64,000 bases of DNA, taken from NCBI GenBank assembly GCA_036898215.1, contig CM072545.1:16181140-16245139 (forward strand), given 5' to 3'. The position numbers were made by a program, and so were the translations under genes. The notes beneath the pieces were generated by a model. It saw nothing but the letters and a program-made list of their open reading frames with translations, was not told the origin of the DNA and made no database searches. Within the stretch, counting starts at the first letter, position 1. The number at the start of each line of letters is the position of its first letter. Shown piece by piece: positions 1 through 12,393 of this stretch. The stretch comes from Platycarya strobilacea. Its lineage: Eukaryota > Streptophyta > Magnoliopsida > Fagales > Juglandaceae.

Positions 1-179
1 AAGGATCCCTTTCCTAAACCCATTTGCTCTCCCTCCCGAACAAGTCACAAGCTCCATAAAAGAAGAAAACACATACAGATTCACACAAAGATGCATGTAT
101 GGATCAAAGTTTTAGAGCCAATGAAAAGGACAAGGAAAACTAAGATGAGAAAGAGAGAGAGAGAGAGAGAGAATTGTAC

Positions 180-372
180 TTGGAGCTGCTATAAAACTCA
201 TAAAGCTTTCCATGGTTGGAGAAGATGATGATAGCAATCTCAGCTTCACAAAAAGTTGAAAGCTTACAAGCCTTCTTGAGCCGCCCATTTCTTCTCTTAG
301 AAAATGTCACCTATCTATTGATTTTAATTTTTGTTCTCTATTCTCTTAAAGCTGAACTCTTCCCTTCCCCAT
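180..372 (-). pseudogene. Broken MADS-box exon 1 (SEP/AGL-type transcription factor)
   Basis: Read on the minus strand, an ATG at 372 starts MGKGRVQL. This is followed, with frame breaks, by KRIENK, KINR, VTFSKRRNGRLKKACKLS and FCEAEIAIIIFSNHGKLYEF, then YSSS. That is the DNA-binding and dimerisation MADS domain of plant type II (MIKC) floral regulators, covering about residues 1-60. The exon appears to end near 180 before a gtacaa donor, as SEPALLATA-like first exons do. Three lesions are visible: an extra T after the Leu codon, a short insertion after IENK that shifts the frame, and a TAG where INRQV normally has Gln. No K-domain exons lie in the window, because it ends 180 bases downstream. 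The family is clear. SEP-like is inferred from the LYEF-YSSS end. It is very likely non-functional. Confidence 0.82.
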
Positions 373-2514
373 CTATCTCTTTTTTTTTTTTCTCTTTTGA
401 ACACACGCTTTTTCCAATCTTAGTTAAAGATGAGCAAACTTTGTTAAAGAATATGTGCATTTAGGATACCAAAAAGGATAAGAAATGGAACCCTAAGAGA
501 AATAGAAAACTACAGCAGAGTTGGTCGACCGACTGTGTTACAAAGTTAATTTATCTGGAAAAGCACTAGGAAATTAGGAGGCTGGGGATAGAATGAGCTT
601 GAGGTGAGGTGAGAGAGTGAGAGAGCAGAGAGAGGGGGATGGGATGGGGGAAGGATTGATGCAAAGGAGATTCCCTATCGTGCGCCTTACATTTTGCTTC
701 ATGAATCCTCCACGTGATCCTCAATGGTCTCTGTTAAACAGTGCTTGAAGATGTCAATTGTTAAAAGATTTTCTCTTATTGGCTATTTTGAAGTTGAGAT
801 TGGTCACTAATTATGGTAAAAATAGCCACAATTGGTTATCATCAGTGAATATTGTGGCACTACAAAAGTATAGAGGCTATATCTCTGAAGCTTCGCCTTC
901 TGAGAATTGTCATGGATAGTAAATTTTTAGTGGCGATTTAATGGCACTGCACATGGTAAAAAAGTGTCAGAAATGGTCATCCAATTTGGGCATAGAAATG
1001 CTAGCCCTATAGTGGTGTGCAATGCTCGTCTCTACAAGTAAAAGAAAACTTCGCAAAAGGACTTAATCCTTTTACCCATGCACGAGCTAATCGTCGCTAT
1101 AAGTTTGGGTCTACTAGGTCGTGTCGTCACAGTAAGTCATAAATTCACCACAACAACTTGGTATGGTACTATGTACAATGCCACATATATGTTCAACCGT
1201 GAAAGAATAAAAGCGCCGATAAAGACCATATATAAGGAGTAGTACTTCTATATGATGTTGGTTGCGACATTAAGAAAAAAAGTGGCAATTAAGTTCATTT
1301 TTTTTCATGTTTTTTTCCCCTTGTTTGGGTTTTATTGTAGTTGTAATAAACCATTAACTACTCCCTTATTAGATGCACATATTTTCTTCAATTTGAAGAA
1401 CCCCTTAATTATAAGTACTAATACATCCATGTTGTGTTATATATATATATATATATAAATATACAAATTATTTTAAAATGCTATGAATTATCATTATAAA
1501 CATAAATGTGTATTATTCCAAAATCATGATATCTATTTACACTAATACAGTACCCATGCATGCCTAGTTCTATGAGCTAACAAATATGCAAAGCCAAAAA
1601 ATTTGTACATATAATTACCTATTGTAAATTAACATTAATTTGTGCTATATATTGATCATTTGCTAAGGATACGACCTTTAGCCAAAAATAAACATGATCA
1701 TACCCAACATAACCCAACAATTTGTACTTGTTCGTTATATATACATATAAATGAAAAAGCATCCATGCATTGCAATTATCTCATTAGATAAATATGTAAT
1801 GGGATCTATTATATACATACTATTACCAAGCTATAGGAATCCTGGAAACACAAACATCTAGTCATGTACTAGTTTAACAAAGGGTTGGTAATATTCATGC
1901 ATGTGCTGCATGTGTGCACCAATAATATCTCATACAAGCTTTCTTGTAGGGGTGGTTGAGATCTTCAACATCACTTCAACCAAGAGCTGAGACAACATTT
2001 ATCAAACTTCCCAAGTGTCACTAAACATGGTACATCACTTCAAGAAAGCGCCAATATATCTAGCAATGACCAAGGTGTCAATATTTCAACCACCTAGAAC
2101 AAAAACAATTTGTGCAACATCAAACGAGGGTTGACTAATAAAACATGTCAACAAGATTTTTATAGGCATCGATATACTTAAAATGCACCATCAAAGTGCA
2201 AGCTCATTATATATATCCTTTTTCTAGATAATATGCAACCCCATAATTTTCCAAATAGTCCTTCAAGCTGTGGATATGATGAATAGTTTAAACTGAAATG
2301 TATCAGTATTGTGGTATGGATATCTTTTTCTTTAAAGTGAGATGATAATATATATACATGCTGTTGCAATGCAATGACAATTTCTTGTTTTCTTGTTTTG
2401 TTTTTTTTTTTACATAATTTAGGCAGTCCTTACATGGATTATATTTGAAGTCTAAAAGCAATATATAATATTTTGATATCGCTAGTATTACCTATCTTAA
2501 TAAGGTCAACCTAG
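373..2514. other. Region upstream of the MADS relic, no gene seen
   Basis: AT-rich sequence without a convincing ORF. On the minus strand the first 300 bases resemble a leader: a pyrimidine-rich stretch complementary to the GA runs at about 600-640, then a TTAGGGTTCC-like stretch. A (TA)n run lies at about 1437-1457. Between about 840 and 1250 there are short phrases such as GTGGCACTACAAAA and scattered CGTCG words that recall decayed CACTA ends, but no termini could be paired. Nothing else is recognisable. Confidence 0.5.
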
Positions 2515-5500
2515 TGTCGACACTCCCAGTCCACGCTTGGGATTTAACATTCTTCGGGAATATGTAACACAAGAGTACATATCACTCGTTCACGACAAAG
2601 TCACAAGGTATCATAAGTGCAAATATCTCAAAAGCTTAAATAAGCAATTGCACCATCAAAAATTATAATCTATAATCCCAAAACCAATTGGGAAATCCAA
2701 AGTTAAACACTTAAAAATATTGTCTGAGGTTGAAAGTAAATTAAGACATTCAAGTCTTCATTCCAAACTATAGGTCTTGATGGACTGGTCCTGCTTAGCC
2801 CTTTCTTCTTGCAGTATCCTCCTAAACTCTTCAAAAAGTTTCATAATTTGTACCAAAAATTTAACGACCTCTTGTAACTTATCGTGAGTGGAGTACTCCG
2901 AGAGACCCTTAGAGCTCTTCGGGGTCTCCTGAGCTCTCTCGAGAAGCAGCTTCTGCACTTCTCCATCCATACCTGCAACAAATTCTACCATTCTGAGAGG
3001 GAATACAAATAACATAGCACATATATTATAGATATATAAAGGAAAATACAAATAAATGCATGAAAATGAACAATGAGACTTATAACTTGACATATGCATC
3101 ATGTATTTTCGTGTAAAAGAGATTATTTCTTCTTTTCTTGTTTTGACTTCATAACACGTGTTCATATCATTTTATATATTTTCTTGACATTCATATCATT
3201 CATAGGCTTAAAGTTTTGCTCTTGTCTTGACTTTCATATAACATGTGTGGCACTTCACAGCTTTCCTATGCACCGTGTGTTCCCGTCTAGTTACTGCATC
3301 ACTATACGATTTCTTTAGTCGAGGTGACTATGTCATATCAAATACTTATACAGCAGCTTGCTTATTTTGCATTCGCTGTTCTTAGCACTCCACTAGTTTT
3401 AGGTGCAACCTAGCTCTGGTGTCCTTCCGTAGGAGCAATTCGGGATTCGTTGACTGTACTTTGTTAACCCTAGGGCTTCACTCGATTTTATACACTCCTG
3501 AGTGAGCAGAAAGATCTATTAGGGCATTTTTCTCGTCCTAACCTTTGGGGTTCTTAGAAAAACTTTTTGACTCTTTTCTTTTCAAAACTTTGACTTAAAG
3601 ATATGCGATCATGTGACATGGACTTGTATGCAACCTTTGACTTACTTAGGTAAAGCATGAAATCATATCACACTCATATTCAGATCATAGCTTGAAAACA
3701 TTAGAACATGCAAACATATCTTGTTTCATAAAAACTTAATAACGCAAGTTTGGAAAGGTAACAAACAAACTTAACCTAAGAGGGTCATGGCCCAACATCT
3801 ATATGCATTGCAATGATCCATGTTTCTCACCTTCTTTCTTACCAACTCATGCATCCACTTAAGATTTATCAAAACACATCATTAGGCTATCTTCAAGGCC
3901 TTTGCTGAAACGCTAATGTTATCCATCATATTGTTATTTCATCAAAACATCACATTTTTATACTAAAATCTCAAACCATACATACACCCGAAACATATAC
4001 CATGGTAGTTAATAAATCAAATCAATATATCATACAAGAAATCTAGTAGAAAGATCATACTTCCATTTACAAGTTGAAGACTTAAGATTTAACCCAAAAT
4101 AACATCATGGTCGAATCATATAGATTTCAAAAACCCCATATCTTCTATCAAATAACCACTTAGGCTGAAAATTATCAAGGTTTATCCTTGACAATATATC
4201 ATTAGATAACTACCAACAATCCATCAATATACTCTTAGAATCATAAGGTAAATATCTTAACATATTCTTGAGAAAATATAACAAATAAGCAAGCAAACAA
4301 GACCGCAAACAAACTTCACATAATATATGCAAACAATATCCAAGATTGGTTAAGAGTAAACTTACAAATTTTCAAGCAATAAAAGCTAGGAAATCTGAAA
4401 ATAAATCAAGAAGAAAATCAAGGTTTATCCCAAGAAAACCCAAAACCCAAAACTTTAAGAAATAAAAGGGTATCTGGTTCTCAAGAAAAAGTAAATCTTT
4501 CCTCCAAAAACCCTAGAGTCGAATCTTTCCAAGAGATAAAATCCTAATTTACATTTTTATTTTAAAAACAAAAACTTGTTTTGTGAAATCTCCCATTTTT
4601 CGTTGTTTAAAAACTTAAGAAAACCTATGATTCCATTTTAGAAAAAACAAGAACTCTAGTTTTTACGTGAAAGTGTGTGTTTGTGTAGAAAACTATTGAG
4701 ACTGAAAATAGTGAAATGAAACTTCCATCAAACATGTGCATGGTGATTCAAAATAAAAAGAAGTGGTACTTACCTTGGTGTATATCGTATTCCTAAAAAA
4801 GATTTGCATAGAAAATAATTAAAATCATAGCGAATATGAGAGTTTGGCTAGTGAGAAAGTAAAGGAAAATGAGAGAACATAGAGAGAGTGTTCTTGGTCG
4901 AAAATCCTAGGAGATGAAGAGTATAAAAAAATGGTTGGGAAAAGCCCCCAAAATTTCGACTCTTTCCTTTTATAATCTCCTTCATTTCTAAACAATCTCC
5001 AATACATACGTGACATGTGGCAAAACCTTCTTATTCTCTGCCATATTATGATTTTGCCTCAGAAGACAAAAGGTCACCAGATATTCGGCTCCCCCTCTTG
5101 CCAAAGTTTCCAAATTTCCTATTTCGACTTTCAATCCAACCTTAAGTCCAAAACTTAAGAAGGGCTTTTTAGCAAATCATTTTAACCCTCGTCTCTGAAC
5201 TTGACACATGACATGTGGAGTGTGTGAGTTGGTTGTTATTTTCAAGATGACTATTCCACTCTCATATTCTTCCCCTTCCTCTCACACGCCTACCCCCTTC
5301 TCTTTTCCTACAAAATCCTTCCCTCTTCCATTTTTTTATTTTCTCATGCAAGATGCTTTCTTGGAAAGACAAAAGACATTGTGTCTTAGTTTGACACATG
5401 TCCAAGAGGGACTCCAAAAGGCATGTGGTGCCTAACAACATGGCCAATCCTCTCTTGAGCTGCTCTTGGGCCTCTTGAGCTGCTCTTAGGCCTTTTGAGC

Positions 5501-5852
5501 TTTATTTCTATCTTTATTCTTTATCCACCAAAATTTGACAAGTGTCCAAATTATCTTCTTTCCAAAATTTTCTGATATGCCATTGTTTAATTGGGCTTTC
5601 AAGAAAGGATTGTAATCTCACGGGCTTGCTCTTTTCTCTTGGGTCTGTTCTTAGTATACCTGAATTAAAATAGAAGGGCTTGCACTGATGGGTTCCAAAT
5701 CAAACAAACTTAGAGACTTTCCTAAAAGGCTTTCACTCTTCTTCTTCTTTTTTTTTTTCCTAAAAACTCCAAACATCTCAAAAATAAATAAATAATATAA
5801 TCATCTATTCCAAACATAGATAAGGTTTCTCACGAAAATTCGGGATGTCACA
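2515..5852 (-). mobile_element. Solo LTR, 3.3 kb, Ty3-type ends, minus orientation
   Basis: On the minus strand the unit begins TGTGACATCCCGAAT at 5852 and ends GGGAGTGTCGACA at 2515, so it has the TG...CA ends of an LTR. It is flanked by CCTAG (2510-2514) and CCTTG (5853-5857), a 5-bp target duplication with one mismatch. There is no gag, pol, primer-binding site or second LTR next to it, so this is a solo LTR left by recombination between two LTRs. The long length and the TGTGACATCCC start resemble Del/Tekay-type chromovirus LTRs; that assignment is inference. Close to its 3' end it has an acceptor-like site and a short ORF, annotated separately. It lacks the GGCGATACGTAACGCC motif found in the other two large solo LTRs. 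Confidence 0.8.
2758..2972 (-). CDS. Short putative exon near the 3' end of the solo LTR
   Basis: On the minus strand a pyrimidine-poor TTTGTTGCAG acceptor-like site precedes an open stretch starting at about 2972 and ending at a stop at 2758. It encodes about 71 residues beginning GMDGEVQKLLLERAQE. The C-terminal half is charged with heptad-like spacing (KLQEVVKFLVQIMKLFEEF, then RRILQEERAKQ), which suggests a short amphipathic helix or coiled coil. I do not recognise a family. Two other solo LTRs in the window also have an AG acceptor followed by a short acidic ORF close to the LTR end. It may be a retrotransposon-borne 3' exon or chance open sequence. Transcription is unproven. Confidence 0.3.
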
Positions 5853-6730
5853 CCTTGGGACATAATTTGTTTGCTTGAATTTTAAGAAGAAAATACCATT
5901 AATATTGTCAAATTCAGAATAACCGATCCAATCCTAAACCTGAGTATCGTTTGTTCAAAATGTTCCCTCGTGATCACCTCCACATTTGTAAAATCTATAC
6001 ACTTTTATTTTAAATGACTTCTATCTGCATTCTTGGCCCGTCCCATTACCTACCAACCCTAGTGTACAATTGGCTTTGTACATGAGTAGCCTCTCTTTTT
6101 TCACCCCATGAATTAGTTTAAACCAAATTAGACTTCAGCCATATCAAGACTACCATAAACCCAGCAAAGCTTAAATAAATAAATGAATAAAAACACTCCC
6201 TTACTTACAACATTATCCTTTGTTTCCAAACTAGCAGCCATATAATTAGTGTAATTCATATTATATAATTAGTAATGTTATGAATGTAAATGAATGGTTT
6301 TGTCAATGAGAGTAATAACGTTACCTAGTCCTCCATGACAATCCAATGCTAGGTAGAAAATAACTCCCCATTCAACATTTCCATGGATGACAAGCAAACT
6401 TTAGTTATAGTGCTTAAGCAATAGACAATGTTTTTATAACTAAATAAAAGAAACTAGAGTCATATACTTACATGAATAGTGGATAAACTTTCCCAATTGT
6501 TCCCAAGCCATAACATCCCACCATAAATGATGTACCAAAATTATCATTTTCATCCTATCATGAGTTCATATCAAAAGTAACAACCCATAAACCAGATCTA
6601 GTTAGCTCCCACAAAAACTCTTAATCTACCCTTCCACATCCACTACCTCAAAATAGGCACCAAGTATACTGCCAATATGCACCCCTATTATGAAAACACA
6701 AAATTCTCAAAAAGAAGAAATTACAAGTTT
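5853..6730. other. AT-rich stretch, no gene seen
   Basis: This lies between the solo LTR and a small exon-like ORF. I see no ORF with recognisable residues, no terminal repeats and no tandem array. Short TAAATAAATAAA runs occur near 6170. It may be an old intergenic or intronic sequence. Confidence 0.5.
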
Positions 6731-6988
6731 CTAAGCATCTCGGGAAGTCTCCTCGATATTAGCCTCCTCATTGGCTTGCCGTTCATGTGACAATAGAAAC
6801 TTCAATATTTTGTCAGTTTCAAGATGTCGTTCACGTTTACGCTCATGTTCTTTTGTAGCTTCAGGGATGACCATTTCCCTTAGGCGCCTTGCATACTGAG
6901 GTCTACACGCAAGTACCTCTCTAAATATGCCCGTTGTTGCATTCTCTATACAATTTTCAAGTTCTAAATTTTCCAACCTATCATTCAT
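6731..6988 (-). pseudogene. Possible exon of a plant transposase C-terminus
   Basis: An 86-codon open stretch on the minus strand follows a TGTGTAG acceptor-like site just upstream of its ATG at 6988 and ends at TAG. The product is very charged: IFREVLACRPQYARRLREMV, then repeated Glu, Lys and Arg residues (KEHERKRERHLETDK). The layout is an aromatic-bearing 'R-x-x-Y-x-R' segment followed by a charged helix. It is reminiscent of the C-terminal tail of En/Spm (Ptta) transposases, but the match is weak and no upstream transposase core is visible. An unrelated small plant exon is equally possible. Confidence 0.3.
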
Positions 6989-8014
6989 CTCTACACATAC
7001 ATGAATAAAAGCAAATATATTAAACGGATTCTGGTTGCTGGCACCTCATCTCTAGCCTTCCAAATTGAAAAAAAAAACTACACTAAAATGAGAAGTTGAA
7101 AAAAATTATAGTTTCTACTAATGTGTAGATTTTTCATAGCATTTGTCACAAATTTATATTTCTTGTTCGACCTGCGAATCATCTTATAGAAGTCCACTAG
7201 GTTGGAAATGTCCTAATGCTATAGGAAGGAAGTATGTTGGGTTTAATCTCGTGCGATATTAGAAAATAATGAACATCGTAAAGGTTTAAGTAAATATGGC
7301 CATGATCTCAAAAATAACACTTCATGTACTAAATTAGAAAGAGGGAGTATAGAAAAATGAGGAACACATTGCAGATTTTTATAACATATATTTTGGGCCT
7401 CTAACTTTATTACAGCATACAGGTTTGTATTCTTAGCCCTATCATGGATTTTTTTTTTATAAGTAAACATGTAATCAGCCCCATTATTAATAAGAATTAT
7501 ACAACATAAGTTGTTATTTATGTATGGTCATAATTGTTGCAATAGGGTTAAGAGGAAGGTGACAAAGTTAATCCACATCAACCGTTTGGTACCCTCTCTT
7601 CCTTGTAAACAAAAGTTAGATTTTCAGACTACTATCACACATGACTCATTCTAAACAAAATTATTTCATATACCATTCGGTACTCTTAGGGCGACAATCT
7701 AGTAAAAGATAATTATTTCATGCCTAACTAATTCTAGTTACCCACTTCATGCATGTATATATCGATTCTTTCAAACTAGAATCCAACTATATATCAACCC
7801 TTTCCAACCTATATAATATCATCATAATCTTGAGATCACGCCAAGATTTACCAAGAAAAAAAAAAGTTATGTATCTAGCTCCTATATATATATTTGATAT
7901 TTTCAATAGCCAAATCAAAACTATATATATATTATACTTAACAAACCCAATTAGATCCTATACTTGATATTGCACACAAGTTGGTTTGTTACAGAATTCC
8001 CAGCCAAGGTCTGT
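6989..8014. other. AT-rich stretch with short ORFs, no gene recognised
   Basis: The ORFs at 7243-7470 (minus) and 7749-7967 (plus) are Lys/Asn/Ile/Tyr-rich as expected from AT-rich non-coding DNA and show no motif. Short TA runs occur near 7880 and 7920. I see nothing functional here. Confidence 0.5.
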
Positions 8015-8717
8015 ACCCATAAGTCATTTTTAACGCAACCACCCAAATAAATCAACCCCATAGTTGACTAATCCTACACGTGAAGAAATAGTATGCCCTT
8101 GGACAATACCTAAAGGTACCATAAAGTGACATTTTTTAAAATTCAAAACCAGTTCTTTATTTTCACAACGAGTCAACACTCTCTAATTTTAACAAGCATG
8201 CATCAAAAGAAGCTCCGAAAACAGTCAAGTCATCGATAAAAATTTCCATAAAATTTTTAACCATGTCACTAAAAATGCTCATCATATAACGTTAAAAAGT
8301 AGTAGGAGCATTATACAATCCAAATGTCATTATAAGAAAAACGTAAGTACCAAAAGAACAAGTGAAAGTAGTTTTATATTAGTCTTCTAATGAGATTTCA
8401 AGTTGATAATAATCAAAATAACTATCCAAAAAGAAATAAAAAGGATGAAAAGCCACACACTCAAGGACTTGATCAATAAAAGGGAGTGAAAAATGGTCTT
8501 TTCGGATGGCAGAATTCAATTTTCTGTAATCAATGCACATCTTCCACCTAGTTACAAGCTTTGTAGGTATTAACTCTCCTAAGTTATTTTTCACCATTGT
8601 AACTATTGACTTCTTTAGGACAACTTGTGTAGGACTTACCCATTTACTATTAGCAATAGGATATATAACTTCTGCATCTACTGGTTTTAACACTTCGTTC
8701 TTTGCCACATCTTTCAT
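8015..8717 (-). pseudogene. Ty3 reverse transcriptase remnant
   Basis: From 8717 downward the minus strand encodes VLKPVDAEVIYPI, SKWVSPTQVVLKKS, RWKMCIDYRKLNSA, RKDHFSLPFIDQ and FLDSYFDYYQLEI, the N-terminal half of a Ty3 RT. After stops the similarity continues in pieces: MTFGLYNAPTTF, MMSIFSDMVKNFMEIFIDD and LTVFGASFDACL. The FIDD is the catalytic YxDD-type box with Phe in place of Tyr, as in many Athila copies. It ends near GHTISS around 8100. At least three stops make it inactive. Confidence 0.88.
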
Positions 8718-9399
8718 AGTGAAATTAAGTCTACGTTAGGGATCTCTACGAGGGGTAGTTCCTTCCTCTAAATTGATTTTATCAGAACATACTAGGGGGC
8801 TAACATTTTTAATATTTGCAATGCTTCAACCTATGGCTCACTTATTCTCACTTAAGGTTCGAGTTAGTTCTTCACCTTGAGATTTAGGCAATTCATATGA
8901 GATAATAACAAGAAAAGTATCACCCGGACTAAGAAAATAATGTTCTAAACCCTTAGGTTTCAATTCAATTTTTGGTGCTTCCACACTTGAAGGAATTTGT
9001 TTTTCATTTTTCTTAGGCAACTCCTCAAATTTCAATTGTGGTCCGTCTGCCATAATCTTGAGTTTGTCAAAAATATTATAAATATCAACCACATCAGACG
9101 AATCACTAATAGAATTAAATTCAAAATTAATAAGGAAATATTCCAGGGAATCAGAATCATGAGTTGTGGAAACTCCCTTATCTATGATTGAGTCAATCAT
9201 ATACGTTTGGTGACACTTGCCATCCTCTTTTGGCTATTTAGCAGTATGGAAATATTCTTTTAAACGTCGTGTCAGCAGCAGAACTAGTGTTAAGGATTAG
9301 GAAATCAACAAGATAATACAATTTGAATCAAAATATTCTCTACTACATTGCATGGTATTTTGAATGCTCAATCAATTGTAATACCACAGTAATTGGTTT

Positions 9400-9490
9400 G
9401 ATTTCTCTCAACCCCAGCTGCAGATACATGGAATATGATATTAAATTAATACTAGCTCCTAAATCTAGCATGGGTTGCCCAAACTCATGA
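9400..9490 (-). pseudogene. Ty3 aspartic protease remnant (DLGAS)
   Basis: The minus strand reads FGQPMLDLGASINLISYSM, then YLQLGLREIKPITVVLQL, followed by a stop. D-L-G-A-S is the active-site box of Athila/Tat-type retroviral-like proteases. Only this core is clear; flanking sequence is frame-broken. It sits between the gag and RT remnants, as expected for the family. Confidence 0.75.
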
Positions 9491-10289
9491 TTTGCAATAT
9501 TGCATGCAATGGTTGGGCAACCAGAATCCTTGTACTTATGAGGAATTCATTGCTCAATTAGAGTACTAAATTGCTCTATCAAGAATGTTATCTTCTTTAC
9601 ATAGTGCTTCCTTCTAATAGTACACAAATCCTTGAGAATTTTTGCATAAGTAGGCACTTGTTTAATCACATACAAAAGATGAAAATTAATTTTTACCCGC
9701 TTGAGATTCTCTAGGATTTCATTGCTAGATCCACAATTCGCATTCTCGACTTTAAAACTTGAGGAAATGATACCTTAACTAGGCTTTTTATTACCTCAGG
9801 TTTCTTAGGTAGCTCGGCACTGCTATTATTTTGATCGTCTTCAACATCCTCTGATTTATCTATTGTTGGGATGTGTAAGGACTTATCACTTTGTGTCACA
9901 ACGGCATTCACATCTTTCAAATTTTCTTGTGTCATACATTGGCCATGGGGTGTGGATTGAGTTACAGAATGGAACTTACCATGGTCATTCACACTCAAAG
10001 AGTACATCAACTTAGATACATGGCTATTTATCTCTTTGTTTTCTTTAACAATTTACGTAATAAAAAATTCAAACTTCTGATTAGTTTTACCCTGTATGTC
10101 AATAAAAATATATAAAGTCTCTTTTAGGGATTTCTAGAATAGGAAAATGCATGATATGGTGTAAGATATGTTCTAGGAAGCTGTGTAGGCTACTGGTTTT
10201 CAAACTTTCAGTTAAAACTAGAGTGATTACGTCACCCTAAATTGCAGGTATTAGATAAAGATGCAAAATGGTTCTTGTATATACCAAAG

Positions 10290-11080
10290 ACATTACATTG
10301 TTCCTTATACACCCCATTTATTTAAGCAAATTTTGGGCACTCTTGAGTAAGGTGATTTACCCCGCCACACAGAAAACACAATCCAAAAGGCTCTGCATGA
10401 TTAGCCATGCGTACTGGCTTTAAATCGTTAGTTTTTAACATCTCTAGCTCCCTAGTAATCATCTCAACTTTAGCCTTTAGGCTATCCTCTTCTCTGAGAT
10501 GGTAAATTCTACTACCATTTGGATTCCCAACAGGTCGTGACTTATTTGTGTTCTCAGTAGCACTAGGTCCAGTCTAAGTATGAGCTTTTTTAGCAAGCTC
10601 ATTGAGATATTCTATGGCCTCATCAGGATTTTTTTGTAAAAACTTGTCATTAAACATCATCTCCACAAATTAGTGCTCTCTAGGTATAGGTTCCTCATAG
10701 AAATAATTCATTAAACGCCAATTTTCATACCCGTGATGAAGACACATACTCAACAACTATTTAAATCTCTCACAAGCTCTTGATATAAAGTATTATTATC
10801 CTTTTGTGCAAAGGTGAAACTTTGCCTTTTTAGAGCATCGGTCTTATGTTAGGAAAAATATTTGTTAAAGAAGAGTTGAGTCATCTCATTCCAAGATCCA
10901 ATTGACTGTGGTCTCAGTGAATACAACTAACTCTTCGCTCTATCCTTTAAAGAGAAAGGAAAAAACTTAAATCTCACAACATCATTAGTTGTACTTTGAC
11001 TATGAAAAGTCGTAACTACTTTCTCAAACTCCCTGATGTGTACATAAGAAATTTCATTTTTCAAGATATTAAATGTGGAA
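10290..11080 (-). pseudogene. Ty3 gag remnant with zinc knuckle
   Basis: On the minus strand the fragments EFEKVVTTFHSQS, FPFSLKDRAKS, SIGSWNEMTQLFFNKYFS, TFAQKDNNTLYQELVRDL and PDEAIEYLNELAKKA match the retrotransposon gag domain, in which L-x-D-x-A-x-x-W and W-N-x-M-x-x-x-F motifs recur. It ends with CFLCGGVNHLTQEC (about 10334-10390), a CX2CX4HX4C zinc knuckle. Several in-frame stops interrupt it, one of them where the family has the Trp of DRAKAW. Confidence 0.82.
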
Positions 11081-11471
11081 AGTAATTGTATTATCCCCGT
11101 TTAAAATCAAATTGGCAAGTATTGGTTGGAAATATGATGCATGATGGTGTGACTATGCATATAGAGTAGAGGTAATCCTGAAGAGTCCTAGTGGGTTGAT
11201 CTTTATGGTAACTCATTTCTTCAAAACTAGATAGATTATAAAATAAAGGATTAAGAAAATTAAATTCTAACTCTAGCACAGGCCTACAGGCAAATTAATC
11301 CAAGGCGCCTCTATATCAGTGCATGCAAAGTAAAAAAAAGTGCAACACTACAATAAGTTACGTAAAGAAAAAGAAAATAAAATAATGATGTAGCAAGTTA
11401 GAAGAGGGAATAAAGTTACCATTTTTACAAACTGCTAAAAAGAAAAACTTTGTAGCGATTCTTCCAACATC

Positions 11472-11489
11472 TCCCCGATAACGGCACCA
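11472..11489 (-). promoter_or_regulatory. Retrotransposon primer-binding site
   Basis: On the minus strand TGGTGCCGTTATCGGGGA resembles the Athila/Tat primer-binding site consensus TGGCGCCGTTGCCGGGGA (tRNA-Asp type), with two differences. It lies just inside a probable LTR end (...CATAATCA at 11495) and upstream of gag, which fixes the element's orientation. Confidence 0.8.
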
Positions 11490-11495
11490 AAATTT

Positions 11496-12393
11496 GATTA
11501 TGCCCAAATAATAACGTAGTAATTGTAACATAGCTTTGAGGTATCTATTTCACAAGAAGACAGATTAAAGCAGCAAAAAAAGTACAAAAAAACTAGAAGA
11601 AAATATCTAATGATTAATGAGAACAAAAACTAATTTTAAATGCTATATAAAATAAAACCAAAAGATTACTAGAAAGATTACTCAAATTACGAACAATAAA
11701 GCATCGAAAATTCTTTGCACAAATTAGGCATTTTTGTTTATTCTTAATTTATTGAATAACACAATTGAGAAGTTAATTCCAAAATTTTCAATTGGAAGAC
11801 ATAGAATTATAAACCAAATTAATTAAATATAACTTTTTGATCAATCATTGATCAATTTTAATATCCCACTTGACAAAACTCAACGATGGAGATATATGTC
11901 GTCCATGTGCTGGCCTGGTTTTAGAATTTTAGCTCAAAGATGAAAATGCAACATACGGACCAATGTTAGGTATTAAAGTGCCGCTTTGAAAGCCTGGTAC
12001 GGGCCCATTGAAATAGAAGTCCATTTATACTGCTCCCTTCACGTTGAAACTGAATGTGATGTTGTGGCTCTACTCCTCCATCCCGTTCCAAGTCTAATGT
12101 AGCGGCTTCTCTTTGCAAAATTTTCTTTTCTTTTCTTCTCTTCTCGTTCCCTGCAATTTCTTCAAAATGAACATCACCGCTAGTGAAAAAGACTCAATAT
12201 CTCTTAATGTCTGCTATCAATTTGGAAAGGCGATCCCTCCCCTTTGAAAAACTTATTGCGCCCAAAGTGATGAAGCCAAGCCATCTCTCATCTGTCAATA
12301 TTACAAATTTGATATTTGAAATGTTATGGTTTTTCTACTCGAGTTCTTTTAGACTTAGAAAAATATCACAGATTCAGTTTATGAAAAACTTAT
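11496..12393. other. Probable 5' LTR/leader of the Ty3 element, plus unassigned sequence
   Basis: Sequence beyond the primer-binding site should be the LTR of the minus-strand Ty3 element. The far LTR boundary was not found. From about 11880 to 12180 the composition changes to a less AT-rich stretch with promoter-like C/T runs (TTTTCTTTTCTTCTC). The short ORF at 12183-12395 has no recognisable motif. Confidence 0.45.

Larger units (their letters stand above)
8015..11495 (-). mobile_element. Decayed Ty3 (Athila/Tat-type) retrotransposon, internal region
   Basis: Read on the minus strand the order is primer-binding site (11472-11489), gag with a zinc knuckle, a DLGAS aspartic protease and reverse transcriptase: the gag-PR-RT order of Ty3 elements. 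The protease reads LDLGASINL with YSMYLQLGL, typical of Athila/Tat, and the RT has the Ty3 signatures WVSPTQVVLKKS, CIDYRKLN and FIDDLTVFG. Stops and frameshifts are frequent, and no RNase H or integrase was found beyond 8015. It is an old, 3'-truncated copy whose 5' LTR would lie above 11495 in plus coordinates. Confidence 0.85.

Noticed and set aside
216..464. Plus-strand ORF of 82 codons
   Set aside because: It is the opposite strand of the MADS-box relic and has no motif of its own.
840..1250. Possible CACTA or Mutator-like remnant
   Set aside because: GTGGCACTACAAAA is suggestive, but no partner end, duplication or coding part could be found.
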